Shown here: positions 16,814-24,664 of the stretch, one piece after another
Numbering within the stretch: the stretch's first letter is position 1
Layout of the letters: each line of letters begins with the position of its first letter
Notes under the pieces: generated by a model
Seen by the model: the letters and a program-made list of their open reading frames with translations, nothing else
What the model was told of the DNA's origin: nothing
The model's database searches: none
Program-made: the position numbers and the translations under genes
From: an uncultured Alistipes sp.
GTDB taxonomy: Bacteria > Bacteroidota > Bacteroidia > Bacteroidales > UBA932
DNA: 46,515 nt
Direction of reading: 5' to 3'
Assembly: GCA_900544195.1 (NCBI GenBank)
Contig: UQUJ01000019.1
Location: forward strand, 1-46,515

Positions 16814-18454
16814 CTATTTCTCCGGGAATCCTTTCGGAATGGCGAACGTCACTTTCAGCTTAGGCTTCTTGCCTTCGGCCTTCGGTCCCCGCAGCACAGC
16901 CCTGTAGTAGCGGTCTTTGTCCAACTCCGTTGAAGAGGTTGTTTTTGTCGCCGAGGATGAGGCGTAGGAGGCCATCGACATGTAGTTGTAGTAGTTGTTG
17001 TAATAGCCGTAGCCGCCATAGCCGTAACCACCGTACCCATAGCCGCCATACCCACCGTATCCGCCTCCGTAGAGCTGGTTGGCATAGGAATAATATGCCA
17101 GTTGCTTATAGTAATTGGCCATCTCCTCGGCCTGAGAGTCTGTTGTCGTTGTGGTCTCGTACCACATGATCAGGAACCAGATGTCGTAGTTTGAAAGCTT
17201 CTTGTCACCCTCGCTTTTCCTGATGATTTGCTGTACGTGATGGGTGATGTCAGGGGCGTAGTTGCACAGGGACCGGTTCACGTCTCCTTGATTCTCGTTC
17301 GATGCGCTTGCGTCTGTGAGACCGGCGAAAGTGACGGTTGTGTCCGTGCTGATCTTGATGGTCGGACTCAAAACTTTAGGGTAGCGGAACATCGTGGTGT
17401 AGTCCTCGGGGAAATCAAACGGCATCTCGATTGTGGCCTTGGTTATAAGGGTCGTGATAGGCTCTCCGCCCTTTCTGATGATCTCAGCGTTGACAAGGCG
17501 CTGGATTTCAGCCGCCGGGACAACCGGCTTTATCCCGCTGCCTCCCTCGATGTAGATCTTGTCGTCAGCCTGTCCGACAAGATGGTCGGATTCGTGGCGA
17601 TCGACATTGAACACGTACTGGGACGGCAGACTCTTGGCGTTGATCAGCGAGTCAAGGTCCTGCATCTCGACAGGGCTGAAGTAGAACATCAGGCTGGAGT
17701 CCCTCCTTTCCCCGTTGAATTCCCCGTTGAAATAGAGGATCGCATAGTTGTCTGTTCTGGCGATGTACGAACCGCTTGTGCCTGCGACTGTACGAAGGAT
17801 GTCAAACTCGTACATGTCGAACCGGCCTCCGTTGCCGGTAGGATCATCTGTGCAGAGGTATATTCCAGGGAACTTCTTCGCGTAGGTCTTCAGGTCCTTA
17901 AGGTCATCCTGGGTCATGCTGAGGTACTGCTTGCCGTACTCTTCCGTGAAATCGAACGTCAGGGAGTCCTTGCCGTTTGCGATAGGAACCCCTTTCGTTA
18001 TTCTCTTGCTTCCGTGCTTGATCTCGGCTCTTGAGAAGTACTCTTTGCTCCCCAGCGGCTCATCCAGCGCATAGACGTTGACGTTCTGCAGGATGTTTGC
18101 CTGACTTTCATCGGCCACGGAGACTGAGTCCACCGCCGCCTTGAACTTGAACCTCTTGAACACCGGATCCTTTCCGAAATCCACACTGTCCAGAACCGGC
18201 ACCAGCGTCACCACGCTTCCCCTGCTGAAGAGCCCGAAGGTCTCGTCCCTGATAGATCCGATGGTGATCCTGCGTGATGAATAGGCTGTGAGACTGTCTA
18301 TGGATTTCATCCAGACCTCGTCCAGATCGAATTCGGCCGTGTGAAAATCGTATTTCTGGTCGGTCGGGATGAAATCCCCTCCGAGGTTCTGATCAACCCC
18401 GACACAAGACATAAGGCCTGCCATCAGGGCGATGATTGCTGGAAGCTTTCTCAT
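16814..18454 (-). CDS. DUF4270 family lipoprotein with Gly/Tyr-rich tract
   Basis: 546 aa. Lipoprotein signal MRKLPAIIALMAGLMSCVG with the lipobox Cys17. The family is recognised from its start (GGDFIPTDQKYDFHTAEFDL) and the many beta-rich repeats; DUF4270 proteins are Bacteroidota lipoproteins of unknown function, typically next to a glycogen-synthase-like gene, as here. Residues about 462-491 (bases 16982-17071) are almost only Gly and Tyr with some Asn. This low-complexity stretch is followed by a Ser/Thr/Ala linker and a final conserved LKVTFAIPKGF segment. The start codon directly abuts the stop codon of the upstream gene, so the two are one transcription unit. Confidence 0.85.
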   Translation of the reverse strand: MRKLPAIIALMAGLMSCVGVDQNLGGDFIPTDQKYDFHTAEFDLDEVWMKSIDSLTAYSSRRITIGSIRDETFGLFSRGSVVTLVPVLDSVDFGKDPVFKRFKFKAAVDSVSVADESQANILQNVNVYALDEPLGSKEYFSRAEIKHGSKRITKGVPIANGKDSLTFDFTEEYGKQYLSMTQDDLKDLKTYAKKFPGIYLCTDDPTGNGGRFDMYEFDILRTVAGTSGSYIARTDNYAILYFNGEFNGERRDSSLMFYFSPVEMQDLDSLINAKSLPSQYVFNVDRHESDHLVGQADDKIYIEGGSGIKPVVPAAEIQRLVNAEIIRKGGEPITTLITKATIEMPFDFPEDYTTMFRYPKVLSPTIKISTDTTVTFAGLTDASASNENQGDVNRSLCNYAPDITHHVQQIIRKSEGDKKLSNYDIWFLIMWYETTTTTDSQAEEMANYYKQLAYYSYANQLYGGGYGGYGGYGYGGYGYGGYGYYNNYYNYMSMASYASSSATKTTSSTELDKDRYYRAVLRGPKAEGKKPKLKVTFAIPKGFPEK

Positions 18455-19276
18455 TTACTGCAACTGTTGATAAAAACCATCGTATTCCTCGATGTAGCGT
18501 CCGTTGCCTATCGACTCCTCGTTGAAAGGAAGCGTCGGGATGTCCTTCTCCTGACAGAACTTGACCAGCTCTGGATCAACGTCTTTGTCGCCGAAGACCA
18601 CCCCGTCGGAATACATGGCGGCAATTTTCGCAAGATTTATGCCAGTAGGGGTGTCAAGCTGCGAGACATCCGCAGGCGTGATCCCGCCGAACAGGATGTT
18701 GTCCTTGAATGACGGCGAGAACCGCTCGTCCGCGATCTCTCCGTAAAGGGAAGTCACAATCTTGCTGCCGCTGAAGATCGGATCCCCGTTGTACGCCTTC
18801 TTCAGGTAGATCGGAACGAGCTGTGAGATCCAGCCTTGGCAGTGGATCACGTCCGGAGCCCAGCGAAGTTTCTTGACTGTCTCAAGAACCCCCCTGGCGA
18901 AGAAGATGGCTCTTTGGCCGTTGTCCTCGAAAAACTTGCCGTCCGCGTCACGTGCTATCTGCTTGCGGCGGAAATAGTCCTCGTTGTCGATGAAATAGAC
19001 CTGGATTCTGGCCGAGGAAATTGAGGCCACCTTGATCACAAGAGGCCTGTCGACGTCACCTATTATGATGTTCATTCCGGAGAGCCGGATCACTTCGTGG
19101 AGTTGGTTCTTGCGCTCGTTGATGCATCCATAGCGCGGCATGAACGCCCTGATTTCCTTCTTGCGCTCCTGAATGCCTTGCGGAAGACAGCGTCCGATCT
19201 TCGAGATAGGGGTCTCCGGAAGAAACGGCATGATCTCCGAATTGACGAATAAAACTCTGTTTACGGGTTTTCCCAT
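18455..19276 (-). CDS. Truncated glycogen/starch synthase-like protein (GT5 N-terminal domain only)
   Basis: 273 aa against about 480 for complete glycogen synthases. It resembles only the N-terminal Rossmann domain: RVLFVNSEIMPFLPETPISKIG, IRAFMPRYGCIN, and PDVIHCQGWISQLVPIYLK (the HxHxW-like segment). The ADP-glucose-binding K-x-G-G motif expected near residue 20 is not seen (PISKIGRCLP instead), and the C-terminal catalytic domain is absent. It is therefore unlikely to be an active synthase. It forms an operon with the downstream DUF4270 gene (stop abuts start). Bacteroidota often keep this short form, so it is probably a real gene rather than a broken one. Confidence 0.8.
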   Translation of the reverse strand: MGKPVNRVLFVNSEIMPFLPETPISKIGRCLPQGIQERKKEIRAFMPRYGCINERKNQLHEVIRLSGMNIIIGDVDRPLVIKVASISSARIQVYFIDNEDYFRRKQIARDADGKFFEDNGQRAIFFARGVLETVKKLRWAPDVIHCQGWISQLVPIYLKKAYNGDPIFSGSKIVTSLYGEIADERFSPSFKDNILFGGITPADVSQLDTPTGINLAKIAAMYSDGVVFGDKDVDPELVKFCQEKDIPTLPFNEESIGNGRYIEEYDGFYQQLQ

Positions 19277-19294
19277 GGTAATTTTCTTGACTTA

Positions 19295-19302
19295 CAAAGG
19301 TA
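19295..19302 (-). promoter_or_regulatory. Putative -7 box of the GT5-like/DUF4270 unit
   Basis: TACCTTTG on the minus strand, 18 bases before the start codon at 19276. No clear -33 TTTG. The 90-base divergent region also holds the ftsX promoter. Confidence 0.45.
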
Positions 19303-19332
19303 ATATTTTTTTTTCATATTTCGATATTTCAC

Positions 19333-19340
19333 TATCTTTG
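19333..19340 (+). promoter_or_regulatory. Putative -7 box of ftsX
   Basis: TATCTTTG lies 26 bases before the ftsX ATG. A T-run lies at the -33 position. Confidence 0.5.
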
Positions 19341-19366
19341 AATCCAATTTGGTGTAATGTGCGAAA

Positions 19367-20245
19367 ATGACGGCAGGTGAAAACAAATTGATACGCCGAA
19401 GGCTCGTCGGAGCATGGCTTTCCACGGTCATCAGCATAAGTCTGGTGCTGCTTCTCGTCGGAGTGGCGGCTCTTCTGGTGGTCAACGCCAGGAGCGTCTC
19501 TGACTATTTCAAGGAGAACATGCAGGTCTCCGTCCTGATGAAGCAGGAGGTGGATGATGACGAGGCCATGGAATATGTCGCCGAACTTGACGCGATGCCT
19601 TTCATCAAGAGCAGCAAGTTCGTGTCGAGGGAGCAGGGGACAAAGGAGATGGCCGAGCTTTTGGGAGAGGACTTCCTGAAGGTCTTCGAGACCGCTCCTA
19701 TACCGGTCTCCATTGAGGTGACTTTGAAGGCGGACTATGTGTCCACGGACAGCCTGGAGGTCGTCAAGAAAGAGATCCGGAGATCCGGGATTGTAGATGA
19801 GGTTGTCTATCAGCAGTCATTGGTCGAGAAACTGAACACGAACCTGAAGAAGATCTCGGTCGTGCTGGGCGTGTTCATAGTCCTGCTTCTCTTCATCTCT
19901 TTCGTGCTGATCAACAACACGGTGAGGTTGAATGTCTTCTCCAGGAGGTTCACAATCCACACGATGAAGCTGGTCGGGGCCACGAAGTCTTTCATCCGCG
20001 CTCCGTTCATGGTGCAGGCTGTCTTTCAGGGACTCTTCTCCGCTCTTCTGGCTACCCTCATGCTGGTCGGAATCCTCTTTTTCGTCCGAAGCGAGTTCGC
20101 CCAGCTTTTCGAAGTGTTCAGGCTTGACCTGCTTCTGGTCGTGATCGGAGTGGTGATTCTCTCCGGAGTCGTGATCTGCACAATCAGCACCGCGCTTGTG
20201 GTGGGACATCTCGTCTCGCTGTCAAAAGAGGAACTATATTGCTAA
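19367..20245 (+). CDS. ftsX: Cell-division ABC transporter permease FtsX
   Basis: 292 aa. Topology fits FtsX: one N-terminal membrane segment (about 18-39, WLSTVISISLVLLLVGVAALL), a periplasmic domain (40-165), then three membrane segments in the C-terminal half (VLGVFIVLLLFISFVLI; VFQGLFSALLATLMLVGILFF; LLVVIGVVILSGVVICTISTAL). The cytoplasmic signature RRFTIHTMKLVGATKSFIRAPF is the FtsX motif. With FtsE it controls peptidoglycan hydrolases at the septum; ftsE is not in the window. It leads a four-gene envelope unit: ftsX, DUF3098, uppP, lpxH. Confidence 0.95.
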   Translation: MTAGENKLIRRRLVGAWLSTVISISLVLLLVGVAALLVVNARSVSDYFKENMQVSVLMKQEVDDDEAMEYVAELDAMPFIKSSKFVSREQGTKEMAELLGEDFLKVFETAPIPVSIEVTLKADYVSTDSLEVVKKEIRRSGIVDEVVYQQSLVEKLNTNLKKISVVLGVFIVLLLFISFVLINNTVRLNVFSRRFTIHTMKLVGATKSFIRAPFMVQAVFQGLFSALLATLMLVGILFFVRSEFAQLFEVFRLDLLLVVIGVVILSGVVICTISTALVVGHLVSLSKEELYC

Positions 20246-20257
20246 CAATTAATATTT

Positions 20258-20515
20258 ATGAATATGTCAGAGAACACCAAGACGCCAATCACCGGCAAAG
20301 GCCTGAGGCTCCTCCTTATGGGACTTCTCGTGATGGTCGCCGGCTTTGTCCTGATGATTGGAGGAGGCACGGTGGAACCGGACAGGTTCAACTGGGCCAT
20401 GTTTGATTTCAGGAGGCTTGTGGCCGCTCCGATCGTGATCCTCTGCGGGATCGTCATTGAGATCGTGGCCATAATGCGCCGTCCGAAAGATTCTGATAAC
20501 ACTGAAAAAGAATAG
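20258..20515 (+). CDS. DUF3098 small membrane protein
   Basis: 85 aa with two hydrophobic segments (LLLMGLLVMVAGFVLMIGGG and LVAAPIVILCGIVIEIVAIM) joined by a short segment containing FNWAMFDFRR. This matches DUF3098, a Bacteroidota family encoded between ftsX and uppP; function unknown. It lies 12 bases after ftsX and 3 before uppP. ATG at 20258 is used; ATG at 20264 is also possible. Confidence 0.88.
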   Translation: MNMSENTKTPITGKGLRLLLMGLLVMVAGFVLMIGGGTVEPDRFNWAMFDFRRLVAAPIVILCGIVIEIVAIMRRPKDSDNTEKE

Positions 20516-20518
20516 GCG

Positions 20519-21343
20519 ATGAACTGGTTGCAAGCTCTTCTTTTAGGAATAGTACAGGGGCTGACGGAGTTCCTTCCGGTCAGTTCCAGTGGTCATCTGA
20601 TGATAGTCAGGGACCTTCTCGGGGTTGACGGGGACGGCTTTATGGATTTCACCGTGACCGTCCATCTGGCCACGGTGCTGAGCACGGTCATCGTGTTCTG
20701 GAAGCCTATCTGCAAGCTTCTGGCCGGGCTTTTCAAGTTCCGCTACAATGACGAGACGGACTATGTGTTCAAGATAGTGGTGTCCATGGTTCCGATAGCG
20801 GTTGTCGGACTGCTGTTCAAGGACAAGGTCGAGGCGTTGTTCTCCGACAATCTGTTCACGGTGGCTGTCTGTCTGATAGTCACGGCGATACTCCTTTACC
20901 TGTCCGACATTTCAGGACGCAGGAAGAAGGCGGCTCCTGAAGAGGGATCCGTGGCGAGGAACGGAATCTCCTATTGGCAGGCCCTCACCGTCGGTCTCAG
21001 CCAGGCCGTGGCTGTGGCTCCTGGTCTGTCCCGTTCCGGCACCACCATCGCCACCGGGCTTCTGTGCGGAGTCAGGCGCGAGGTCATGGCGCAGTTCTCG
21101 TTCCTCATGGTGCTCGTGCCGATCATCGGCGAGCAGTTCCTTGACCTTGTGAAGAGCCTCACCGGCGACGCTGTCCTTGGAGGAGGACTCAGCCCTGTCT
21201 GTCTCGTGACCGGTTTTCTGGCCGCCTTCCTTTCAGGGCTGTTCGCCTGCAAGGTGATGATCGCGATCGTGAGGAAGGCCAGGCTCACATGGTTCGCCAT
21301 CTACTGCCTTGTCGTCTCACTCCTGCTGCTGGTCTTCGCGTAG
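20519..21343 (+). CDS. uppP: Undecaprenyl-diphosphatase
   Basis: 274 aa multi-spanning membrane protein. The family motifs are intact: EFLPVSSSGHL (residues 17-27, with the catalytic Glu and the His/Ser) and the second-half PGLSRSGTTIATGL with its Arg. It removes a phosphate from undecaprenyl diphosphate to recycle the lipid carrier of cell-wall and glycan synthesis. The gene is in the ftsX unit, 3 bases after DUF3098. Confidence 0.96.
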   Translation: MNWLQALLLGIVQGLTEFLPVSSSGHLMIVRDLLGVDGDGFMDFTVTVHLATVLSTVIVFWKPICKLLAGLFKFRYNDETDYVFKIVVSMVPIAVVGLLFKDKVEALFSDNLFTVAVCLIVTAILLYLSDISGRRKKAAPEEGSVARNGISYWQALTVGLSQAVAVAPGLSRSGTTIATGLLCGVRREVMAQFSFLMVLVPIIGEQFLDLVKSLTGDAVLGGGLSPVCLVTGFLAAFLSGLFACKVMIAIVRKARLTWFAIYCLVVSLLLLVFA

Positions 21344-21355
21344 GAATATTCATGA

Positions 21356-22117
21356 ATGGCAATGGCTGACAGGACCCTTTCGTACTTTGTCTCGGATGTC
21401 CATCTGGGGCTTGATGTCAATGACCCCGCGGAGAGGGAGGCTCGTTTCGTCCGTTTCCTGAGGTCCATACCGAAGGACAGGACGAGGACACTGTACATGC
21501 TGGGTGACATCTGGGATTTCTGGTACGAGTACCACGATGTGGTCCCGAAAGGCTATGTCCGTGTGTTCGCCGCTTTGATGGACTTGATGGACGCCGGAGT
21601 GGAGGTCTGCTTTTTCCAAGGCAACCATGACATCTGGTGCTTCCATTATTTCGAGGAGATGGGCATCCGTATCCTCCGGCAGCCTTATGTCGTGGAGATC
21701 GGCGGGAAGACATTCTGTCTCGGGCATGGAGACGGACTCGGGCCGGGACACTGTTGGTACAAATTGATGCGCTGGGGGTTCCGCAACAAGTTCTTCCAGA
21801 GCATGTTCAGTCTCTTGCATCCTTACATTGCCTTCCGTTTCGGCAAAGGCTGGTCAAAGAAAAGCCGTGTGGCGAAGAGCCGGGAATATGTTTTCAGAGG
21901 GGCCGACGAACCGTTGTACAAGTTTGCCGTGGATTTTTCCAAGGACAGGCATGTTGATTATTTCATATTCGGACATTTCCATGTGAGTGAGGATATCCCG
22001 CTCCCGACCGGAGCCAGGCTTCTCATCCTCAAGGACTGGATGAAGCCTCACTCGTCGAACTTTATCTCTTTCGACACGATGTCGGGATGCTTGGGCATCT
22101 CCCAGAATATTGAGTAG
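21356..22117 (+). CDS. lpxH: UDP-2,3-diacylglucosamine diphosphatase (LpxH-like)
   Basis: 253 aa metallophosphoesterase. The metal-binding motifs run in order: SDVHLG (Asp14, His16), MLGDIWDFW, FQGNHDIW, LGHGDGLG, and FGHFH. The GDxWDFW form and the spacing fit lipid A enzymes of the LpxH type, which convert UDP-2,3-diacylglucosamine to lipid X; LpxH versus other UDP-sugar pyrophosphatases is not settled from motifs alone. The start may also be ATG 21362. Its last 70 bases overlap, on the opposite strand, the end of the DUF4294 gene. Confidence 0.85.
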   Translation: MAMADRTLSYFVSDVHLGLDVNDPAEREARFVRFLRSIPKDRTRTLYMLGDIWDFWYEYHDVVPKGYVRVFAALMDLMDAGVEVCFFQGNHDIWCFHYFEEMGIRILRQPYVVEIGGKTFCLGHGDGLGPGHCWYKLMRWGFRNKFFQSMFSLLHPYIAFRFGKGWSKKSRVAKSREYVFRGADEPLYKFAVDFSKDRHVDYFIFGHFHVSEDIPLPTGARLLILKDWMKPHSSNFISFDTMSGCLGISQNIE

Positions 22118-22755
22118 TACAGGGCGTCGAACTCGCCTCTCTGCCACTTCTCGACGAGATATTCGGTCATCTTGTCCTCGCCTTTGGGGTCGTAGTGGTT
22201 TTTGAGGTCTTGCCCGAAGACTTTCGCGACCCCCTGCCAGAAACCGGCGGATATCCCGCTCTTGTAGCTCTTGATCACCGAGTACGGTGACTTGCCTATC
22301 TCTCTGTCCACCAATTTGATCAGCAGTTTGCCCTGTGAGATGGTCATGCCTTTGAGCGGCTTCTCGTATGCGTCCAGCAATTCCTCCTGAAGGCGGTTGA
22401 TGTACTTTTCCTTTTTCCTGCGCCTCAGGCTGTTTTCCGAGATGTGTCGGTCAACTTGTTTTTCCATGTCGCTGGCGAGGAGGGCGTAGGGGTAAACCTT
22501 GTTGAAATTATAGACCAGCCTGTAGTACTTTTTAAGGTCGCGTCTGTTCCCTCTGTAGCCTCTTGGGAATATCCACGCGGGGTCGATGCTGTCGTAGTAG
22601 GACGTGTCACCGTGCTCGATGCGGTAGCCCATGTAGCCGGACCGGCTGTTTCCGCCTCCCTGCGGAGGCACATCCGGAGTCTGCCCGGCGGTGATTGTCG
22701 TCACCGTCAGGACTCCTGCGAGGATGCAGGTGAGGTATGTCGTCAAGCGCGTCAT
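22048..22755 (-). CDS. DUF4294 family protein
   Basis: 235 aa. The start is set at ATG 22755: upstream in-frame codons cover a likely -7 box (TACCTTTG), whereas ATG 22755 opens a signal peptide (YLTCILAGVLTVTTITAGQ). The mature part is charged and helical (RRKKEKYINRLQEELLDAYEKPL) and has the DUF4294 pattern KLLIKLVDREIGKSPYSVIK plus the segment FWQGVAKVFGQDLKNHYDP. The family occurs in Bacteroidota and has no assigned function. The 3' end overlaps lpxH by 70 bases in convergent orientation. Confidence 0.85.
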   Translation of the reverse strand: MTRLTTYLTCILAGVLTVTTITAGQTPDVPPQGGGNSRSGYMGYRIEHGDTSYYDSIDPAWIFPRGYRGNRRDLKKYYRLVYNFNKVYPYALLASDMEKQVDRHISENSLRRRKKEKYINRLQEELLDAYEKPLKGMTISQGKLLIKLVDREIGKSPYSVIKSYKSGISAGFWQGVAKVFGQDLKNHYDPKGEDKMTEYLVEKWQRGEFDALYYSIFWEMPKHPDIVSKEIKFDE

Positions 22756-22769
22756 TTTGCCTAAGGTTG

Positions 22770-22777
22770 CAAAGGTA
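22770..22777 (-). promoter_or_regulatory. Putative -7 box of the DUF4294 gene
   Basis: TACCTTTG on the minus strand, 14 bases before ATG 22755. It decides against the longer reading frame that would start at 22809. The -33 region is not clear. Confidence 0.45.
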
Positions 22778-22946
22778 AGATTTTTCTGAAAAAACTGTGC
22801 CATGGACATGTTTGCGGATAGATGGGGATGAGCCGTGTCGAAAGTGGTCGCAAATAATTTTTGTGTGGTTTGCTAATGGTTTGAGAATGATGACTTTCTT
22901 TTGAGAATTCCTCGGTCGAAAAAGTTGAAATATTTTTAGAATTATG

Positions 22947-22976
22947 TTTGAAATTCGTGAATTTTTGCTAACTTTG
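22947..22976 (+). promoter_or_regulatory. Promoter of the rplP-rplQ ribosomal operon
   Basis: TTTG (22947-22950), 18 bases, TAACTTTG (22969-22976). The expected leader is about 80 nt before rplP. The surrounding 22810-23063 is AT-rich and contains no trace of rpsC or other S10-operon genes. Confidence 0.7.
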
Positions 22977-23063
22977 CAGTCCCAAAATGTAGGGTGTAGT
23001 GACGCAATGCGTTGATATTCAATAGATTTTGGAGAATTTGGAAATTATTAAAGTAGTACAGCA

Positions 23064-23483
23064 ATGTTACAACCAAAGAAAACTAAGTTCAGAAGAGAAC
23101 AAAAGAACGTGATGAAGGGTATGGCCCAGAGGGGCAACCAGCTCGCGTTCGGTTCCTTCGGTCTCAAGACCCTCGAGAACTGCTGGATCACTGCGCAGCA
23201 GATAGAGTCCGCGCGTCAGGCTATTTCACGTTGTATGAACCGTGAGGGACAGATCTGGATCAGGATATTCCCGGTCAAGCCTTTCACCAAGAAGCCTCTT
23301 GACACCCGTATGGGTAAGGGTAAGGGTGATCCTCAGGGATTCGTGGCTCCGGTGACTCCGGGACGTATCATCTTCGAGGCTGACGGCGTTTCGCTCGCCA
23401 TTGCGAAAGAGGCCATGCGTCTTGCGGCCCACAAGCTCCCTATCGCCACCAAATTCGTGGTGCGCAGGGATTATGTTGAATAA
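23064..23483 (+). CDS. rplP: 50S ribosomal protein L16
   Basis: 139 aa, normal length. Begins MLQPKKTKFRREQKNVMKG and contains the conserved GNQLAFGSFGLK and RMGKGKGDPQGFVAPVTPG segments. L16 organises the A-site region of the 50S subunit. Here it is the first gene of the operon, whereas rpsC normally stands just before it. Confidence 0.97.
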   Translation: MLQPKKTKFRREQKNVMKGMAQRGNQLAFGSFGLKTLENCWITAQQIESARQAISRCMNREGQIWIRIFPVKPFTKKPLDTRMGKGKGDPQGFVAPVTPGRIIFEADGVSLAIAKEAMRLAAHKLPIATKFVVRRDYVE

Positions 23484-23500
23484 TAAATGGAGAATGAATA

Positions 23501-23698
23501 ATGAAAACATCTGAAGTTCGCGAGATGTCCATTGCAGATCTGCAGGACCGCATCCAGGTTGAAAAGAACAGGCTTGACACGATGAAGCTCAACCACGCCA
23601 TCTCTCCATTGGAGAACACATCGGAATTCAAGAAAGTCAGAAAGGATATCGCTCGTATGCTCACTATCCTCGCTGAGAAAGAAAAAGAACAGAAATAA
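23501..23698 (+). CDS. rpmC: 50S ribosomal protein L29
   Basis: 65 aa, two-helix protein: MKTSEVREMSIADLQDRI then LNHAISPLENTSEFKKVRKD, with the usual L29 pattern and a charged tail. It binds near the peptide exit tunnel. Seventeen bases after rplP and 11 before rpsQ. Confidence 0.95.
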   Translation: MKTSEVREMSIADLQDRIQVEKNRLDTMKLNHAISPLENTSEFKKVRKDIARMLTILAEKEKEQK

Positions 23699-23709
23699 TC
23701 ATCAGTCTT

Positions 23710-23964
23710 ATGGAAAGAAATCTTCGTAAGGAAAGAATCGGCGTAGTGGTCAGCAATAAGATGGACAAGACCATCATCGTTGCGGTCGAGACCAAGAAGG
23801 AGCATCCTCTCTACGGTAAGTTCATCAAGCAGACCACCAAGTTCGTCGCTCAGGATGACAAGAACGAGTGCAGCGAGGGAGATACCGTGCGCATTATGGA
23901 AACCCGTCCTCTCAGCAAGACCAAGAGGTGGAGATTAGTTGAAATCGTAGAAAAAGTTAAGTAA
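23710..23964 (+). CDS. rpsQ: 30S ribosomal protein S17
   Basis: 84 aa OB-fold protein. RKERIGVVVSNKMDKTIIVAVE, then HPLYGKFIKQTTKFVAQDD and EGDTVRIMETRPLSKTKRWR are the conserved S17 blocks. It binds 16S rRNA early in 30S assembly. Two bases before rplN. Confidence 0.97.
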   Translation: MERNLRKERIGVVVSNKMDKTIIVAVETKKEHPLYGKFIKQTTKFVAQDDKNECSEGDTVRIMETRPLSKTKRWRLVEIVEKVK

Positions 23965-23966
23965 TT

Positions 23967-24332
23967 ATGATACAGCAGGAAACACGTTTACAGGTTGCCG
24001 ACAACAGCGGTGCGAAGGAAGTCCTCTGCATCCGTGTGCTTGGCGGTACGCATCATAGATATGCGACAGTGGGCGACCAGATCGTAGTGGCGATCAAGAG
24101 CGCTCTTCCTGGCGGTGACGCCAAGAAGGGTTCGGTCTCCAAGGCTGTCGTGGTTCGTACCAAGAAAGAAATCCGCAGGCCGGACGGGTCCTACATCCGT
24201 TTCGACGACAACGCCTGTGTTCTTCTGAACAATGCGGGCGAGCTTCGCGGAACACGTATCTTCGGCCCTGTGGCCAGGGAGCTGCGTGAGAATTACATGA
24301 AGATTGTTTCACTGGCGCCGGAGGTCCTTTAA
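23967..24332 (+). CDS. rplN: 50S ribosomal protein L14
   Basis: 121 aa, normal length. MIQQETRLQVADNSGAKEVLCIRVLGG and the C-terminal GTRIFGPVARELRENYMKIVSLAPEVL are the L14 hallmarks. It lies at the subunit interface. Confidence 0.97.
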   Translation: MIQQETRLQVADNSGAKEVLCIRVLGGTHHRYATVGDQIVVAIKSALPGGDAKKGSVSKAVVVRTKKEIRRPDGSYIRFDDNACVLLNNAGELRGTRIFGPVARELRENYMKIVSLAPEVL

Positions 24333-24344
24333 TCATTGAGAATC

Positions 24345-24662
24345 ATGAAAAAGTTACACATTAAGAAGGGTGACACCGTGTATGTGAATGCCGGTAACGA
24401 CAAAGGCAAGACCGGAAAGGTCCTGACCGTCATCCCAGCCAAGGATCGCGTCATCGTTGAAGGCGTCAACGTTGTCAGCAAGCACACTAAGCCAAACGCT
24501 AAGCAGCCTCAGGGCGGCATCGTAAAGCAGGAGGCGGGCATCCACGTTTCTAACGTCCAGCTCATCGACCCTGCACAGAACAAGCCGACAAGAGTGGGCT
24601 ACAAGTTCGTGGACGGAAAGAAAATCCGCTACGCTAAGAAATCAGGAGAGGAGATCAAGTAA
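24345..24662 (+). CDS. rplX: 50S ribosomal protein L24
   Basis: 105 aa from ATG 24345; a TTG three codons upstream is less likely. The KOW motif is KKGDTVYVNAGNDKGKTGKV (residues 6-25), followed by VIVEGVNVVSKHTKPN. It initiates 50S assembly on 23S rRNA. Confidence 0.96.
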   Translation: MKKLHIKKGDTVYVNAGNDKGKTGKVLTVIPAKDRVIVEGVNVVSKHTKPNAKQPQGGIVKQEAGIHVSNVQLIDPAQNKPTRVGYKFVDGKKIRYAKKSGEEIK

Positions 24663-24664
24663 CT

